Shown in pieces: positions 23,487 to 30,245 of a stretch of DNA of 31,431 bases (positions within the stretch are counted from its first letter, which is position 1; each line of letters begins with the position of its first letter). The stretch comes from Bacillota bacterium (GTDB taxonomy: Bacteria > Bacillota > Clostridia > Lachnospirales > Lachnospiraceae): NCBI GenBank assembly GCA_023423045.1, contig JAFAGA010000091.1:1-31431 (forward strand), read 5' to 3'. Below the pieces are notes generated by a model. It worked only from the letters and a program-made list of their open reading frames with translations. It was not told the DNA's origin and searched no databases. Position numbers and translations under genes: made by a program.

Positions 23487-24617
23487 ATGTTATTCATTAA
23501 GAAACCTTATTTGCAAAATCCGAAAGTAGATAGCATGACAATTATGTGGGAAACGGATAATGTATCTACTTCAAAAGTATATGTTTGGGAGGCATATGCT
23601 CCTAATATACCGGCAAACGTATATTTTTCTCTATATACTCCGATTAATCAGCCTAGGGAATTTGAAGGTGAGAGAGATAGCTATCATAAAGTAACTATTT
23701 TTGGACTCGAACCAGAGAAGGATTATTGCTATCAGGTTGAATCAATAGATGGTGAAGAGATACTTTTGTCAGAAATCAATGTATTTCGTACAGCCCCAAC
23801 GAAAGGTAAAGCGTTCAAATTTGCTCTTACTGCGGAAACAGGTGGATCAAGACAGATAGAATATATTGATCCAATTGCAGAACAAATATATCAAGCGCAT
23901 CCTGATATCTTAATTGCTTTGGGAGATGTTGTATGGGACGGTAATAACGCCATGGAATGGAATGAATTATTCTTTCATCCCTATCAAAAAATACTTGCTA
24001 CAACGCCTTTGTTTCATTGCCCGGGAAACCATGAAGGGCATAGTGAATTAATGAATAAATTATTTGCATTTCCCAGATATTATGCTTTCGAATATGCTGA
24101 CGTACATTTTATTTCACTTGATAGTACTTTTTTCGCTGAAAGAACTTATAATGAGGATCGTTCCTCTGATATGAAAGCGTTTGACACATTTAACGAAGAC
24201 GATATCCAGTGGAAATTTCTAAAAAATCAATTAGAGAATTCAAAAGCAATATGGAAAGTTATTTATTTTCACTATCCTCCCTATGCTTCTGCCATATTTG
24301 AAACAGTTGCTATGCGAAGACTATGTCCCTTACTTGAAAAGTATAATGTTGATGTAGTATTTTCTTCGCACACAATTCATTATGAAAGAAGCCATCCACT
24401 TATCAATGGCGAAATCAATCCGGCAGGAATAAGATATATTGTAGTTGGCGGAAGTGGTGCATATGCAGATTGGCTTCGTCATAAAACGAATTCTGTTACA
24501 GCCAGGATTATGGCAAAGCCTCATTTTGTTCAAGTGAATGTAACGCCTTATTCGTTAGAAATTCAAGCCATAGATTCAAACGGAATGTTATTTGATACAT
24601 GTATAATTAATAGGTGA
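23487..24617 (+). CDS. Metallophosphoesterase with purple-acid-phosphatase-like fold
   Basis: 376 aa, cytosolic (no signal peptide). Residues 1-105 resemble the fibronectin-like N-terminal domain of purple acid phosphatases (MTIMWETDNVSTSKVYV; YCYQVES). The calcineurin-like domain follows: GDVVWDGN (about 146), GNHEG (about 179), FHYPPY (about 260) and SSHTIHYERSHP (about 292). It would hydrolyse a phosphomonoester or diester using two metals. Two ligand motifs are unusual: the first, GDxG in the family, reads AETG, and the last, GHxHxYER, reads SHTIHYER, with Ile where the second His is expected. Activity could be altered. GAAGGA precedes the ATG. It stands just after repeat copy A, whose promoter-like part may drive it. 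Confidence 0.8.
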   Translation: MLFIKKPYLQNPKVDSMTIMWETDNVSTSKVYVWEAYAPNIPANVYFSLYTPINQPREFEGERDSYHKVTIFGLEPEKDYCYQVESIDGEEILLSEINVFRTAPTKGKAFKFALTAETGGSRQIEYIDPIAEQIYQAHPDILIALGDVVWDGNNAMEWNELFFHPYQKILATTPLFHCPGNHEGHSELMNKLFAFPRYYAFEYADVHFISLDSTFFAERTYNEDRSSDMKAFDTFNEDDIQWKFLKNQLENSKAIWKVIYFHYPPYASAIFETVAMRRLCPLLEKYNVDVVFSSHTIHYERSHPLINGEINPAGIRYIVVGGSGAYADWLRHKTNSVTARIMAKPHFVQVNVTPYSLEIQAIDSNGMLFDTCIINR

Positions 24618-24731
24618 TGGATCTGCCAAATATAAGGATTAATTTTTATCAAAATATTTTTTAGCATTTCAAAACCCACATATAAATAGAAAAAACTACT
24701 ATGTCTTTGCAGTTGGTTGGAGAGGTATAGT

Positions 24732-24827
24732 ATGGAGATTTCGATTAAACAAATAACGGATTTTCAGAACATGGCAAGCATTCTATCACCTGCAGTGAAG
24801 GAGTATCGCTTCCTGGTCTGGCACTGA
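24732..24827 (+). pseudogene. 31-codon gene remnant, possibly an acetyltransferase start
   Basis: The frame MEISIKQITDFQNMASIL, preceded by GGAGAGG, looks like the first residues of a GNAT-type protein but ends after 31 codons with nothing in frame beyond. The rest of the 24618-24892 gap shows nothing else. Family identity is a guess; it may be only a small open frame. Confidence 0.3.
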
Positions 24828-24892
24828 AAATTACCTAATAGCTTAGAAACGATGTAAATTTCTAAATACAAATTTGGTGGAGAGTTAAAATA

Positions 24893-25504
24893 ATGAAAAA
24901 GTGGTTAAGATGGGCAGTGGAAATACAAAGCTTAGCGCAGTCGGGGCTGGCATACACTAATAATGTTTACGATATAGAAAGGTATGAAAGATTAAGAGAA
25001 ATATCAGCGGAAATATTAAGCGAAAAAACAGATATATCAACTGAAAAAATTAAAGAGATATTTTGTAATGAACAGGGTTATCAAACACCAAAACTAGATA
25101 CCAGAGCGGCTATTTTTAGGGATGATAAGATATTGCTTGTACATGAGAATAATGGAACTTGGTCATTGCCTGGTGGTTGGGTAGATGTGTTAGAATCAAT
25201 AAAGTCCAACACAATAAAAGAAGTAAAAGAAGAAACTGGGTTAGATGTTGAAACACAAAAAATAATTGCTATTCAGGACAGAAATAAACATAATATACCA
25301 ACATATGCGTATGGAGTTTGTAAAGTTTTTGTATTATGCAATGTTACTGGTGGACATTTTGAAAAGAATATAGAAACAACAGAAATGGATTATTTTTCAT
25401 TAGATAATTTACCTGATTTAGCAGAAGAAAAATGCAATAAAGAACAAATTGAAATGTGTTTTAAAGCATATAGTAATGAAAATTGGCAAGTACAATTTGA
25501 TTAA
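24893..25504 (+). CDS. NUDIX hydrolase with NUDIX_N domain
   Basis: 203 aa. Residues 1-65 (WLRWAVEIQSLAQSGLAYT onward) match the NUDIX_N helical domain found in hydrolases of nucleoside diphosphate derivatives. Residues about 70-195 form the Nudix fold, with the Nudix box G-x5-E-x7-KE-V-KEE-T-GL starting at GWVDVLE. The first Arg of the consensus REUxEE is Lys here, a tolerated change. It would cleave a nucleoside diphosphate linked to another group (for example ADP-ribose or a CDP-alcohol) with Mg or Mn. TTGGTGGAG precedes the ATG. AT-rich codon use contrasts with the operon at 6-17 kb and suggests recent transfer. A GGAAGT/ACTTCC hairpin (25531-25546) follows. Confidence 0.88.
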   Translation: MKKWLRWAVEIQSLAQSGLAYTNNVYDIERYERLREISAEILSEKTDISTEKIKEIFCNEQGYQTPKLDTRAAIFRDDKILLVHENNGTWSLPGGWVDVLESIKSNTIKEVKEETGLDVETQKIIAIQDRNKHNIPTYAYGVCKVFVLCNVTGGHFEKNIETTEMDYFSLDNLPDLAEEKCNKEQIEMCFKAYSNENWQVQFD

Positions 25505-25654
25505 AAAAGCATACAAGTCCCGATTTGTAAGGAAGTATAAACTTCCCATTAGGTATATAATTTAACACTACTTGTCCTAAATACATCATTAAGTGCAGAA
25601 CCTTAAGGTGAATTTGGGCAAATCATATATTGCGGTTTTTTTAGTTAGGGCTTC

Positions 25655-25852
25655 ATCCTGTGTTATATTGTCTCCCCAAAGGGGGTGGAATTTGAAATTC
25701 GGATTATATGGTAAAGTAAATATAGGAGTAATCAAGACAGGGTGTATTAGCCTCCCAGAAGGGAGGTGGTGATGAATTAAGTTACATATAGTGATTTGCT
25801 TCCTTTGGTATATGTAATAATTTTATTGTTATTGGGAGGGAGAGTTTTATAA
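25655..25852 (+). repeat. Dispersed repeat copy B (with dead toxin)
   Basis: Shares GCTTCATCCT, ATTTGAAATTC, TTATATGGTA, AGGAGTAATC, GACAGGGTGT, the hairpin CCTCCC-AGAA-GGGAGG (25751-25766) and the start of the toxin with copy D. The middle third of copy D is missing, so the copy is internally deleted. The stretch 25547-25654 before it shows no gene. Confidence 0.75.
25772..25852 (+). pseudogene. Holin-like type I toxin gene, nonsense-inactivated
   Basis: ATG AAT TAA, then a readable continuation VTYSDLLPLVYVIILLLLGG. The intact copy at 29920 reads ATG AAT TAT GTT ACA TAT AGT GAT: one T-to-A change made codon 3 a stop. The upstream hairpin over GGGAGG is kept. The hydrophobic end of the remnant overlaps the ribosome binding site of the next gene, whose TTG start follows immediately. 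Confidence 0.7.
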
Positions 25853-26890
25853 TTGAGAAAGAAGCGTAAAATAACAGTATGTAGAAATGTAGTTTTAGTT
25901 TTTTTGTGTCTCATCCTGTTATCCACTAGTATTCTATATATCAGCTTTTATAATGAGATCGTTACCATAAGATCTATTAAGAGAATTAATGATATTCCGG
26001 TGTATGAGATAAATTACAGAGGAGAATACGCTTTTGATAAATACCTTACTACAGGTTCGAAGAATTATAGTGAATATATTGATTTTATGAATGCAAATCT
26101 ATTAAATGGTATTCCTAAAATTTACTATGACAATTTTGAATGTTCTACCTTTTTTGCAAGAACTCCTGAGGATCATTATATTCTGGCTAGGAACTTAGAT
26201 ACAACGGTAACAACACCATTTGTGCTTAAAACGAATTCAAAGAATGGTTTTAAAACGGTAGGAATGGCAAATCTTCATAATGTAAATTGGAATAATGAGA
26301 ATTTGATTTCAAAGTTTACTGCTCTTGCTGCTCCATATTATACCTTTGATGGCATGAATGAAAAGGGGGTTGCAATTGGATCCTTATCAGTTCCGGTAGG
26401 CTGCAAATCAGATATTAATGATAATAAAATTACTTTGTATGATTATTCAGTGATCCGACTTACGATTGAGAAGGCAAAAAGTGTAGAAGATGCTATCAAG
26501 CAGCTATTACAGTATAATGTCAAAATGGAGAATAAGTATCCATCCCAATACATGCTTGCAGATGCGGCAGGTAATTGTGCTGTTATCGGCTATGTAGATG
26601 GCAGCATGAAAGTAGTGGAGAAAGAAGGTAATTACCAGATAGCTACTAACATGCTTTTATATAATAACGCAGGTCATCTGGGCTATAGCTCTGAAAGATT
26701 TAAGGCGTTTGAAAAGGTGCTGCATGAAAAGAATGGAATTATTTCAATAGAAGATGCATTAAAGTTATTGATAGAGCAAACTGTACCTGGTGAGGCGCAA
26801 TGGTCGAGTGTATATGATCTGACCGATAAAACGATGACGGTTAAATTCTACGGAGATTACGAAAATACGTATACCTACAAGATATATTAA
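25853..26890 (+). CDS. Membrane-anchored Ntn amidohydrolase (choloylglycine hydrolase/linear amide C-N hydrolase family)
   Basis: 345 aa. A basic N-terminus and one TM segment (about 12-32) anchor it with the catalytic part outside. Nucleophile Cys is C97 in NFECSTFFA. R113 and D116 in LARNLD fall 16 and 19 residues later, the same spacing as Cys2, Arg18 and Asp21 of bile salt hydrolases, which supports an active site. GMNEKGVAIGSL and QIATNM are further family segments. Since Cys97 is internal, an upstream prosegment must be cut by autoprocessing, or the signal removed, to free it. Likely substrate is a linear amide (N-acyl amino acid, penicillin-like or bile-type). The start is TTG 25853; GGGAGGG at 25834-25840 is 12 bp upstream. 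A terminator follows at 26930. Confidence 0.8.
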   Translation: MRKKRKITVCRNVVLVFLCLILLSTSILYISFYNEIVTIRSIKRINDIPVYEINYRGEYAFDKYLTTGSKNYSEYIDFMNANLLNGIPKIYYDNFECSTFFARTPEDHYILARNLDTTVTTPFVLKTNSKNGFKTVGMANLHNVNWNNENLISKFTALAAPYYTFDGMNEKGVAIGSLSVPVGCKSDINDNKITLYDYSVIRLTIEKAKSVEDAIKQLLQYNVKMENKYPSQYMLADAAGNCAVIGYVDGSMKVVEKEGNYQIATNMLLYNNAGHLGYSSERFKAFEKVLHEKNGIISIEDALKLLIEQTVPGEAQWSSVYDLTDKTMTVKFYGDYENTYTYKIY

Positions 26891-26929
26891 CAAGTGTATT
26901 TTGTGGATACAATCCACTTACATAAGCAC

Positions 26930-26955
26930 CCCCCATGATACCATTGCCATGGGGG
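26930..26955 (+). terminator. Hairpin terminator after the Ntn hydrolase gene
   Basis: CCCCCATG (26930-26937) pairs with CATGGGGG (26948-26955), followed by TTCTACTAAAAAGG. It begins repeat copy C. The equivalent hairpin of copy D has a different but still complementary arm. Confidence 0.65.
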
Positions 26956-27090
26956 TTCTACTAAAAAGGGGAGGCTATGCATTTGAGGTTTCATGGTGCT
27001 TCATCCTATGTTGTATGTGTTCCGAGAGGGGATATATGGGATTTGAAATTCATCTTGCGCGGTCTTGCGATATTTAAATTGCGTATAAAG
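26930..27090 (+). repeat. Dispersed repeat copy C (leader only)
   Basis: Shares with copy D GGGGGTTCT-n-CTAAAAAGGGGAGG, GCATTTGAG, the CATCnTnTGTTGTA segment, GGGGATATATG, GGATTTGAAATTCAT and GCGTATAAA. The toxin part is absent; similarity ends shortly before the BlaI promoter at 27113. Confidence 0.75.
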
Positions 27091-27112
27091 TTGTTTATGA
27101 ATAATAATTATA

Positions 27113-27164
27113 TTGACAATTACAGGTTACAAGTGTAAACTTATTAAAGAGTTTACACTTGTAA
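27113..27164 (+). promoter_or_regulatory. BlaI-type operator overlapping the blaI promoter
   Basis: TTACAAGTGTAAAC (27127-27140) and GTTTACACTTGTAA (27151-27164) form a perfect 14-bp inverted repeat with a 10-bp spacer. Each arm holds the TACA-N2-TGTA core bound by BlaI/MecI-type repressors. TTGACA (27113-27118) and TAAACT (27136-27141) make a promoter with 17-bp spacing, whose -10 lies in the first operator arm, so bound repressor would block it. Confidence 0.8.
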
Positions 27165-27184
27165 TCTAGATTGGAGTTGAGTAG

Positions 27185-27568
27185 ATGAATAAACTGGCGC
27201 AGAAGATTTCTGATTCGGAATTAGAAGTGATGAGAATCCTTTGGGGTGGAAAACAAGCCATGACATTGGCTGAAATAAGGAAAACCCTTTCCGTAAATAG
27301 TGAATGGGAAGATTCTACAATTAAGACATTGCTTCGCCGATTGCATGGTAAAGGGGTACTAAAACAGGAAAAGAGAGATGTATATTATTATACCCCGTTG
27401 GTATCGGAAGACGAATATGAAGAATATACAACACAAACATTAATTAACAAGTTATTTCAAGGTAGCGCTAAAAATTTAGTAGCATCGTTAGTTTCAAGCA
27501 ATCAACTGTCACAAGAGGATATCAGTGAATTAAAAAAGATGTTTAAGGTAGGCGACACGTATGAATGA
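27185..27568 (+). CDS. BlaI/MecI/CopY-family transcriptional repressor
   Basis: 127 aa, full length for the family. The N-terminal winged helix (ISDSELEVMRILW; TIKTLLRRLHGKGVL) binds the dyad at 27127-27164, giving autorepression. The C-terminal helices (YTTQTLINKLFQ; AKNLVASLVSS) form the dimer and contain the region cut by the partner peptidase in characterised systems. The ATG follows TTGGAG. It overlaps the next gene by 8 bp, as in most blaI-blaR1 pairs. The regulon beyond its own operon is unknown, and no beta-lactamase gene is present in this window. Confidence 0.9.
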   Translation: MNKLAQKISDSELEVMRILWGGKQAMTLAEIRKTLSVNSEWEDSTIKTLLRRLHGKGVLKQEKRDVYYYTPLVSEDEYEEYTTQTLINKLFQGSAKNLVASLVSSNQLSQEDISELKKMFKVGDTYE

Positions 27569-29435
27569 TATTGTTTTAATTGTATTATCACTTTCCATAT
27601 CCGGTTCCTTCATGGCTCTTTTGCTATTTGTCGGAAAGCCAATCTTTAAGAAACATGTATCAAAAGCATTTTCCTATTATATTTGGATGTTGGTGCTATT
27701 AAGGCTTGTAATTCCGTTTTCATTTGATCAAAGTGTTATGAATCAACTGCTTAACAGCGTTTCCTTCAATCCACATATTAAGAATGAAATAACGGTAGAC
27801 AACGAAATTGTACAGGATAGATCAGAGCAATTGATGCATTCAAAGGAAGCATATGAGATTGTATCGAGTGATAAATCACAGCAAAGTATAATAGAAAATA
27901 ACCAAGTTAATGCAACAGCTAAAAACAATGAAACAATTTCTGTACAAGCTATTATTGTTATTATTTGGCTTACCGGTGCATGTATAGCATTGCTGTTCTG
28001 TGTTATACCATATATTCAATTTAATTTAAGAATAAAAGATTCAAATAGTGAACCGGATCAGGAAGATATTAATATATTACATAATTTGTATAATCGAAAG
28101 AAGATACGGCTTAAGTATAACAGCTATGTCAGTACACCAATGCTTATCGGAATCATATCGCCTTATATTGTGATACCAGGAGGTGATTATGTAAAGAGTG
28201 GGAAGGGGCAAGAACTGGAGAATATATTATGCCACGAATTGATGCATTATAGACGCAAAGACTTGATCTACAAGTGGTTTACTGTAATTGTAACTTCACT
28301 GCATTGGTTTAATCCACTGATGCTGCCAATTCGGCGTCAGATATCCCTTTCCTGTGAACTGTCCTGTGATGAAGCTGTAATTAGAAATATGAATGCAATA
28401 CAAAAGCAAAGTTATGGGGAAACGCTTCTTTCAATGGCTGCAGGAAAAAAACTTTCTGCAGGTATCCTTTCAACAACATTATGTGAGGAGAAGAAGGAAT
28501 TAAAAGAAAGGTTGGTTAGCATAATGAAGTATAAAAAACTGACGTCAGGTATGCTGTTCCTATCTATCATTATCGTAGTTCTGCTTACAGGCTGCGGAAC
28601 AATTCTCGGATCAGTATCAAAAGCTGATACTTCAAGCAGTTCTACACAAGGAGAGAATTCTGATAATGAAATAGAAGCTATGAAAAGTACCGATGAATTA
28701 AAATGGTATGGAGAAACAAGTCTTATATCAGAAGAAACAGTTCTTCCCGATACCATGATTAATAGCGATGATGCTATGAATGATTTTTTTAATAGTGATA
28801 GAACAATAGCTTTGCTGGCAGCCATTCCCGAAGAGGATATTTACGTATATGGACTGAAGGAAAATGGCAGTGACGGCGAGAATGATTATTCATATTATTG
28901 TCATGGTATTTGTATCAGACAGGGAAATGAAATTCAAGTGATTGATATTGATTGGGGCATTTATGGAGATATTCCGCAGATACAATATGAAGATTATGAT
29001 GATGATGGACAAAAAGAATTGGCTATGATTTTGAGAAGTGCAAGTGGTACTGATTTGTCACTGATTGATTTGCATATTTTTGAAAAGTCAGACGATGGAG
29101 GATTGATCGATAATTATTTTTCAGATTGGGCAGATCAACTGCGCAAATTGGTAACATATGAAGTAGATGCGAATGGAATCTTGAAACTTTTTGCAAAAGG
29201 CACGCAATTAGAGCAAATTAACATATCCACATTGGAAGATGAGTGGGAGGAAAAATTTAAGGGAATTGCATTTGGGAATAATGTAAAGTTTTTATTTGAA
29301 GATGGAAAAATATATTTACAAGTTCTCCCTATGGCTCATGTAGGTAACTGGGTAACACCACAAGAAATAACAGATACGTATATTCAGATGGAAGTGCAGT
29401 ATAATGGTGGATTCGAATTATTTTATATTCGCTGA
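27561..29435 (+). CDS. BlaR1/MecR1-like M56 metallopeptidase sensor with atypical sensor domain
   Basis: 624 aa. TM segments at about 3-25, 37-55, 130-152 and 328-350. Between TM3 and TM4 is the M56 zinc peptidase with H225-E226-L-M-H229 and the downstream CDEAVIRN Glu. In known systems the peptidase leads to repressor cleavage after the outside domain senses a ligand. Here the outside part (about 350-624) lacks the penicillin-binding SxxK and KTG motifs. It instead has a Ser/Thr-rich stalk and a DYDDDGQKEL segment (about 475) like the calcium-binding loops of FG-GAP/VCBS proteins. TM4 ends LLTGCG, a lipobox-like sequence, as if the sensor came from a lipoprotein. The signal is therefore probably not a beta-lactam. 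Confidence 0.85.
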   Translation: MNDIVLIVLSLSISGSFMALLLFVGKPIFKKHVSKAFSYYIWMLVLLRLVIPFSFDQSVMNQLLNSVSFNPHIKNEITVDNEIVQDRSEQLMHSKEAYEIVSSDKSQQSIIENNQVNATAKNNETISVQAIIVIIWLTGACIALLFCVIPYIQFNLRIKDSNSEPDQEDINILHNLYNRKKIRLKYNSYVSTPMLIGIISPYIVIPGGDYVKSGKGQELENILCHELMHYRRKDLIYKWFTVIVTSLHWFNPLMLPIRRQISLSCELSCDEAVIRNMNAIQKQSYGETLLSMAAGKKLSAGILSTTLCEEKKELKERLVSIMKYKKLTSGMLFLSIIIVVLLTGCGTILGSVSKADTSSSSTQGENSDNEIEAMKSTDELKWYGETSLISEETVLPDTMINSDDAMNDFFNSDRTIALLAAIPEEDIYVYGLKENGSDGENDYSYYCHGICIRQGNEIQVIDIDWGIYGDIPQIQYEDYDDDGQKELAMILRSASGTDLSLIDLHIFEKSDDGGLIDNYFSDWADQLRKLVTYEVDANGILKLFAKGTQLEQINISTLEDEWEEKFKGIAFGNNVKFLFEDGKIYLQVLPMAHVGNWVTPQEITDTYIQMEVQYNGGFELFYIR

Positions 29436-29610
29436 CCTATTTGGTTTATTATAAGTATTCTTATGCCCATGTTATTTCAGATGTTAACTTGTAATAAAAG
29501 TGGCTTAATAATTTGCTTATAAACAAATTTAAGCAATAAATAATTAATATGGATTAGGTGGATAAAATTTTTAGAATCCGGTAAATAAGCCTTTTCCAGT
29601 CTGCAAGCAA

Positions 29611-29640
29611 AACCCCCGTTACGCCATTGTAACGGGGGTT
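29611..29640 (+). terminator. Strong hairpin at the start of repeat copy D
   Basis: AACCCCCGTTAC (29611-29622) and GTAACGGGGGTT (29629-29640) form a perfect 12-bp stem with a 6-nt loop, followed by CTTCTAAAAAGG. It lies 175 bp after the blaR1-like stop and likely ends that transcript. The 29436-29610 stretch shows no gene. Confidence 0.75.
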
Positions 29641-29878
29641 CTTCTAAAAAGGGGAGGTTGAGCATTTGAGAGTTCATGCAGCTGCATCTTGTGTTGTAGG
29701 GTATTCCGGAAGGGGATATATGTGGATTTGAAATTCATTATGTTTCATCTTATGGTATCTAAGTTGCGTATAAAATTGCGTATAGATAAGGAAAGAGTAC
29801 AGTAGAAATAGCTGAAATTAATATTATGTTCGATTGTATCAATAGGAATTATATGGTAGGATAAATACAGGAGTAATC

Positions 29879-29923
29879 GTGACAGGGTGTGTTAGCCTCC
29901 CAGAAGGGAGGTGGTGTCGATGA
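29879..29923 (+). CDS. Possible 14-codon leader peptide coupled to the toxin
   Basis: GTG at 29879 with AGGAG at 29869-29873 opens a frame reading MTGCVSLPEGRWCR and stopping at TGA 29921-29923, which overlaps the toxin ATG as ATGA. Ribosomes translating it would open the hairpin over the toxin's ribosome binding site. Copy B has AAG in place of GTG, so the leader is not conserved there. Could be coincidence. Confidence 0.35.
   Translation: MTGCVSLPEGRWCR
29891..29911 (+). promoter_or_regulatory. Hairpin hiding the toxin Shine-Dalgarno, with long-range partner
   Basis: CCTCCC (29896-29901), loop AGAA, GGGAGG (29906-29911): the 3' arm is the toxin ribosome binding site, eight bases before the ATG. 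GTTAGCCTCC (29891-29900) can alternatively pair with GGAGGCTAAC (30067-30076) near the mRNA 3' end, a perfect 10-bp match. Such 5'-3' pairing is known from several Gram-positive type I toxin mRNAs. Confidence 0.7.
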
Positions 29924-30021
29924 ATTATGTTACATATAGTGATTTATTTACTTTTGTATTAGTAATCATTGCACTGCTTACCTATTTAAACAATAATAGG
30001 AATAATAAGCATAAAAAATAA
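29920..30021 (+). CDS. Holin-like small hydrophobic peptide, type I toxin, 33 aa
   Basis: MNYVTYSDLFTFVLVIIALL followed by a polar Asn/Lys-rich tail ending KHKK. One TM segment (about 8-22) and a positive C-terminus are typical of the 'putative holin-like toxin' peptides and of the TxpA/BsrG class, which damage the membrane when overproduced. The RNA features agree: hidden ribosome binding site, 5'-3' pairing, and a convergent antisense RNA. It is too short to be found by routine gene calling. A nonsense-mutated relative lies at 25772. Toxicity is inferred, not shown. Confidence 0.75.
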   Translation: MNYVTYSDLFTFVLVIIALLTYLNNNRNNKHKK

Positions 30022-30104
30022 CTGCCCCTGACTTGGCTGGTCGACTGGGCAGTTAATCTGACAATCGGAGGCTAACCACTTTGTGGGTGGTTACTCCTTT
30101 TCTT
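30012..30104 (-). ncRNA. Antisense antitoxin RNA, about 93 nt
   Basis: Transcribed towards the toxin gene from the promoter at 30111-30139. It overlaps the last codons and the 3' UTR of the toxin mRNA, including the GGAGGCTAAC element. It ends at an intrinsic terminator on the minus strand: AACTGCCC and GGGCAGTT arms (30047-30054 and 30020-30027) followed by ATTTTTT. The arrangement is that of txpA/RatA-type pairs. Confidence 0.65.
30073..30093 (+). terminator. Toxin mRNA terminator
   Basis: TAACCAC (30073-30079) with GTGGTTA (30087-30093), 7-nt loop, then CTCCTTTTCTT. The first arm overlaps the GGAGGCTAAC long-range element, so termination and 5'-3' pairing share bases. Confidence 0.6.
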
Positions 30105-30110
30105 ATATTT

Positions 30111-30139
30111 ACTATAACATGATACTAGATAAATGTAAA
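30111..30139 (-). promoter_or_regulatory. Promoter of the antitoxin RNA
   Basis: On the minus strand, TTTACA (30139-30134), a 17-bp spacer, and TATAGT (30116-30111). Predicted start near 30104. Confidence 0.65.
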
Positions 30140-30245
30140 GCTATAGCGCAATAAAAATTACGGAATTACGGTTTTAAAAATTGATTATTATAAGTTTGCA
30201 TATACTATTAAATAAGTTTTTGTTGTACAAAAGAAAAAGATAAAT

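Larger units (their letters stand above)
29611..30104 (+). repeat. Dispersed repeat copy D (complete toxin-antitoxin cassette)
   Basis: The fullest member of the repeat family: hairpin, AAAAAGGGGAGG, leader with GTATCTAAGTTGCGTATA, GTTCGATTGTAT and AGGAGTAATC, then the intact toxin gene and the antisense RNA gene. Copies A, B and C match separate parts of it. ATATGGTAGGATAAAT just before AGGAG is conserved in A and B and is a probable toxin promoter -10 region. Confidence 0.75.

Noticed and set aside
29477..29677. 66-codon minus-strand frame upstream of the toxin locus
   Set aside because: It runs through the perfect terminator hairpin 29611-29640 and has no ribosome binding site.
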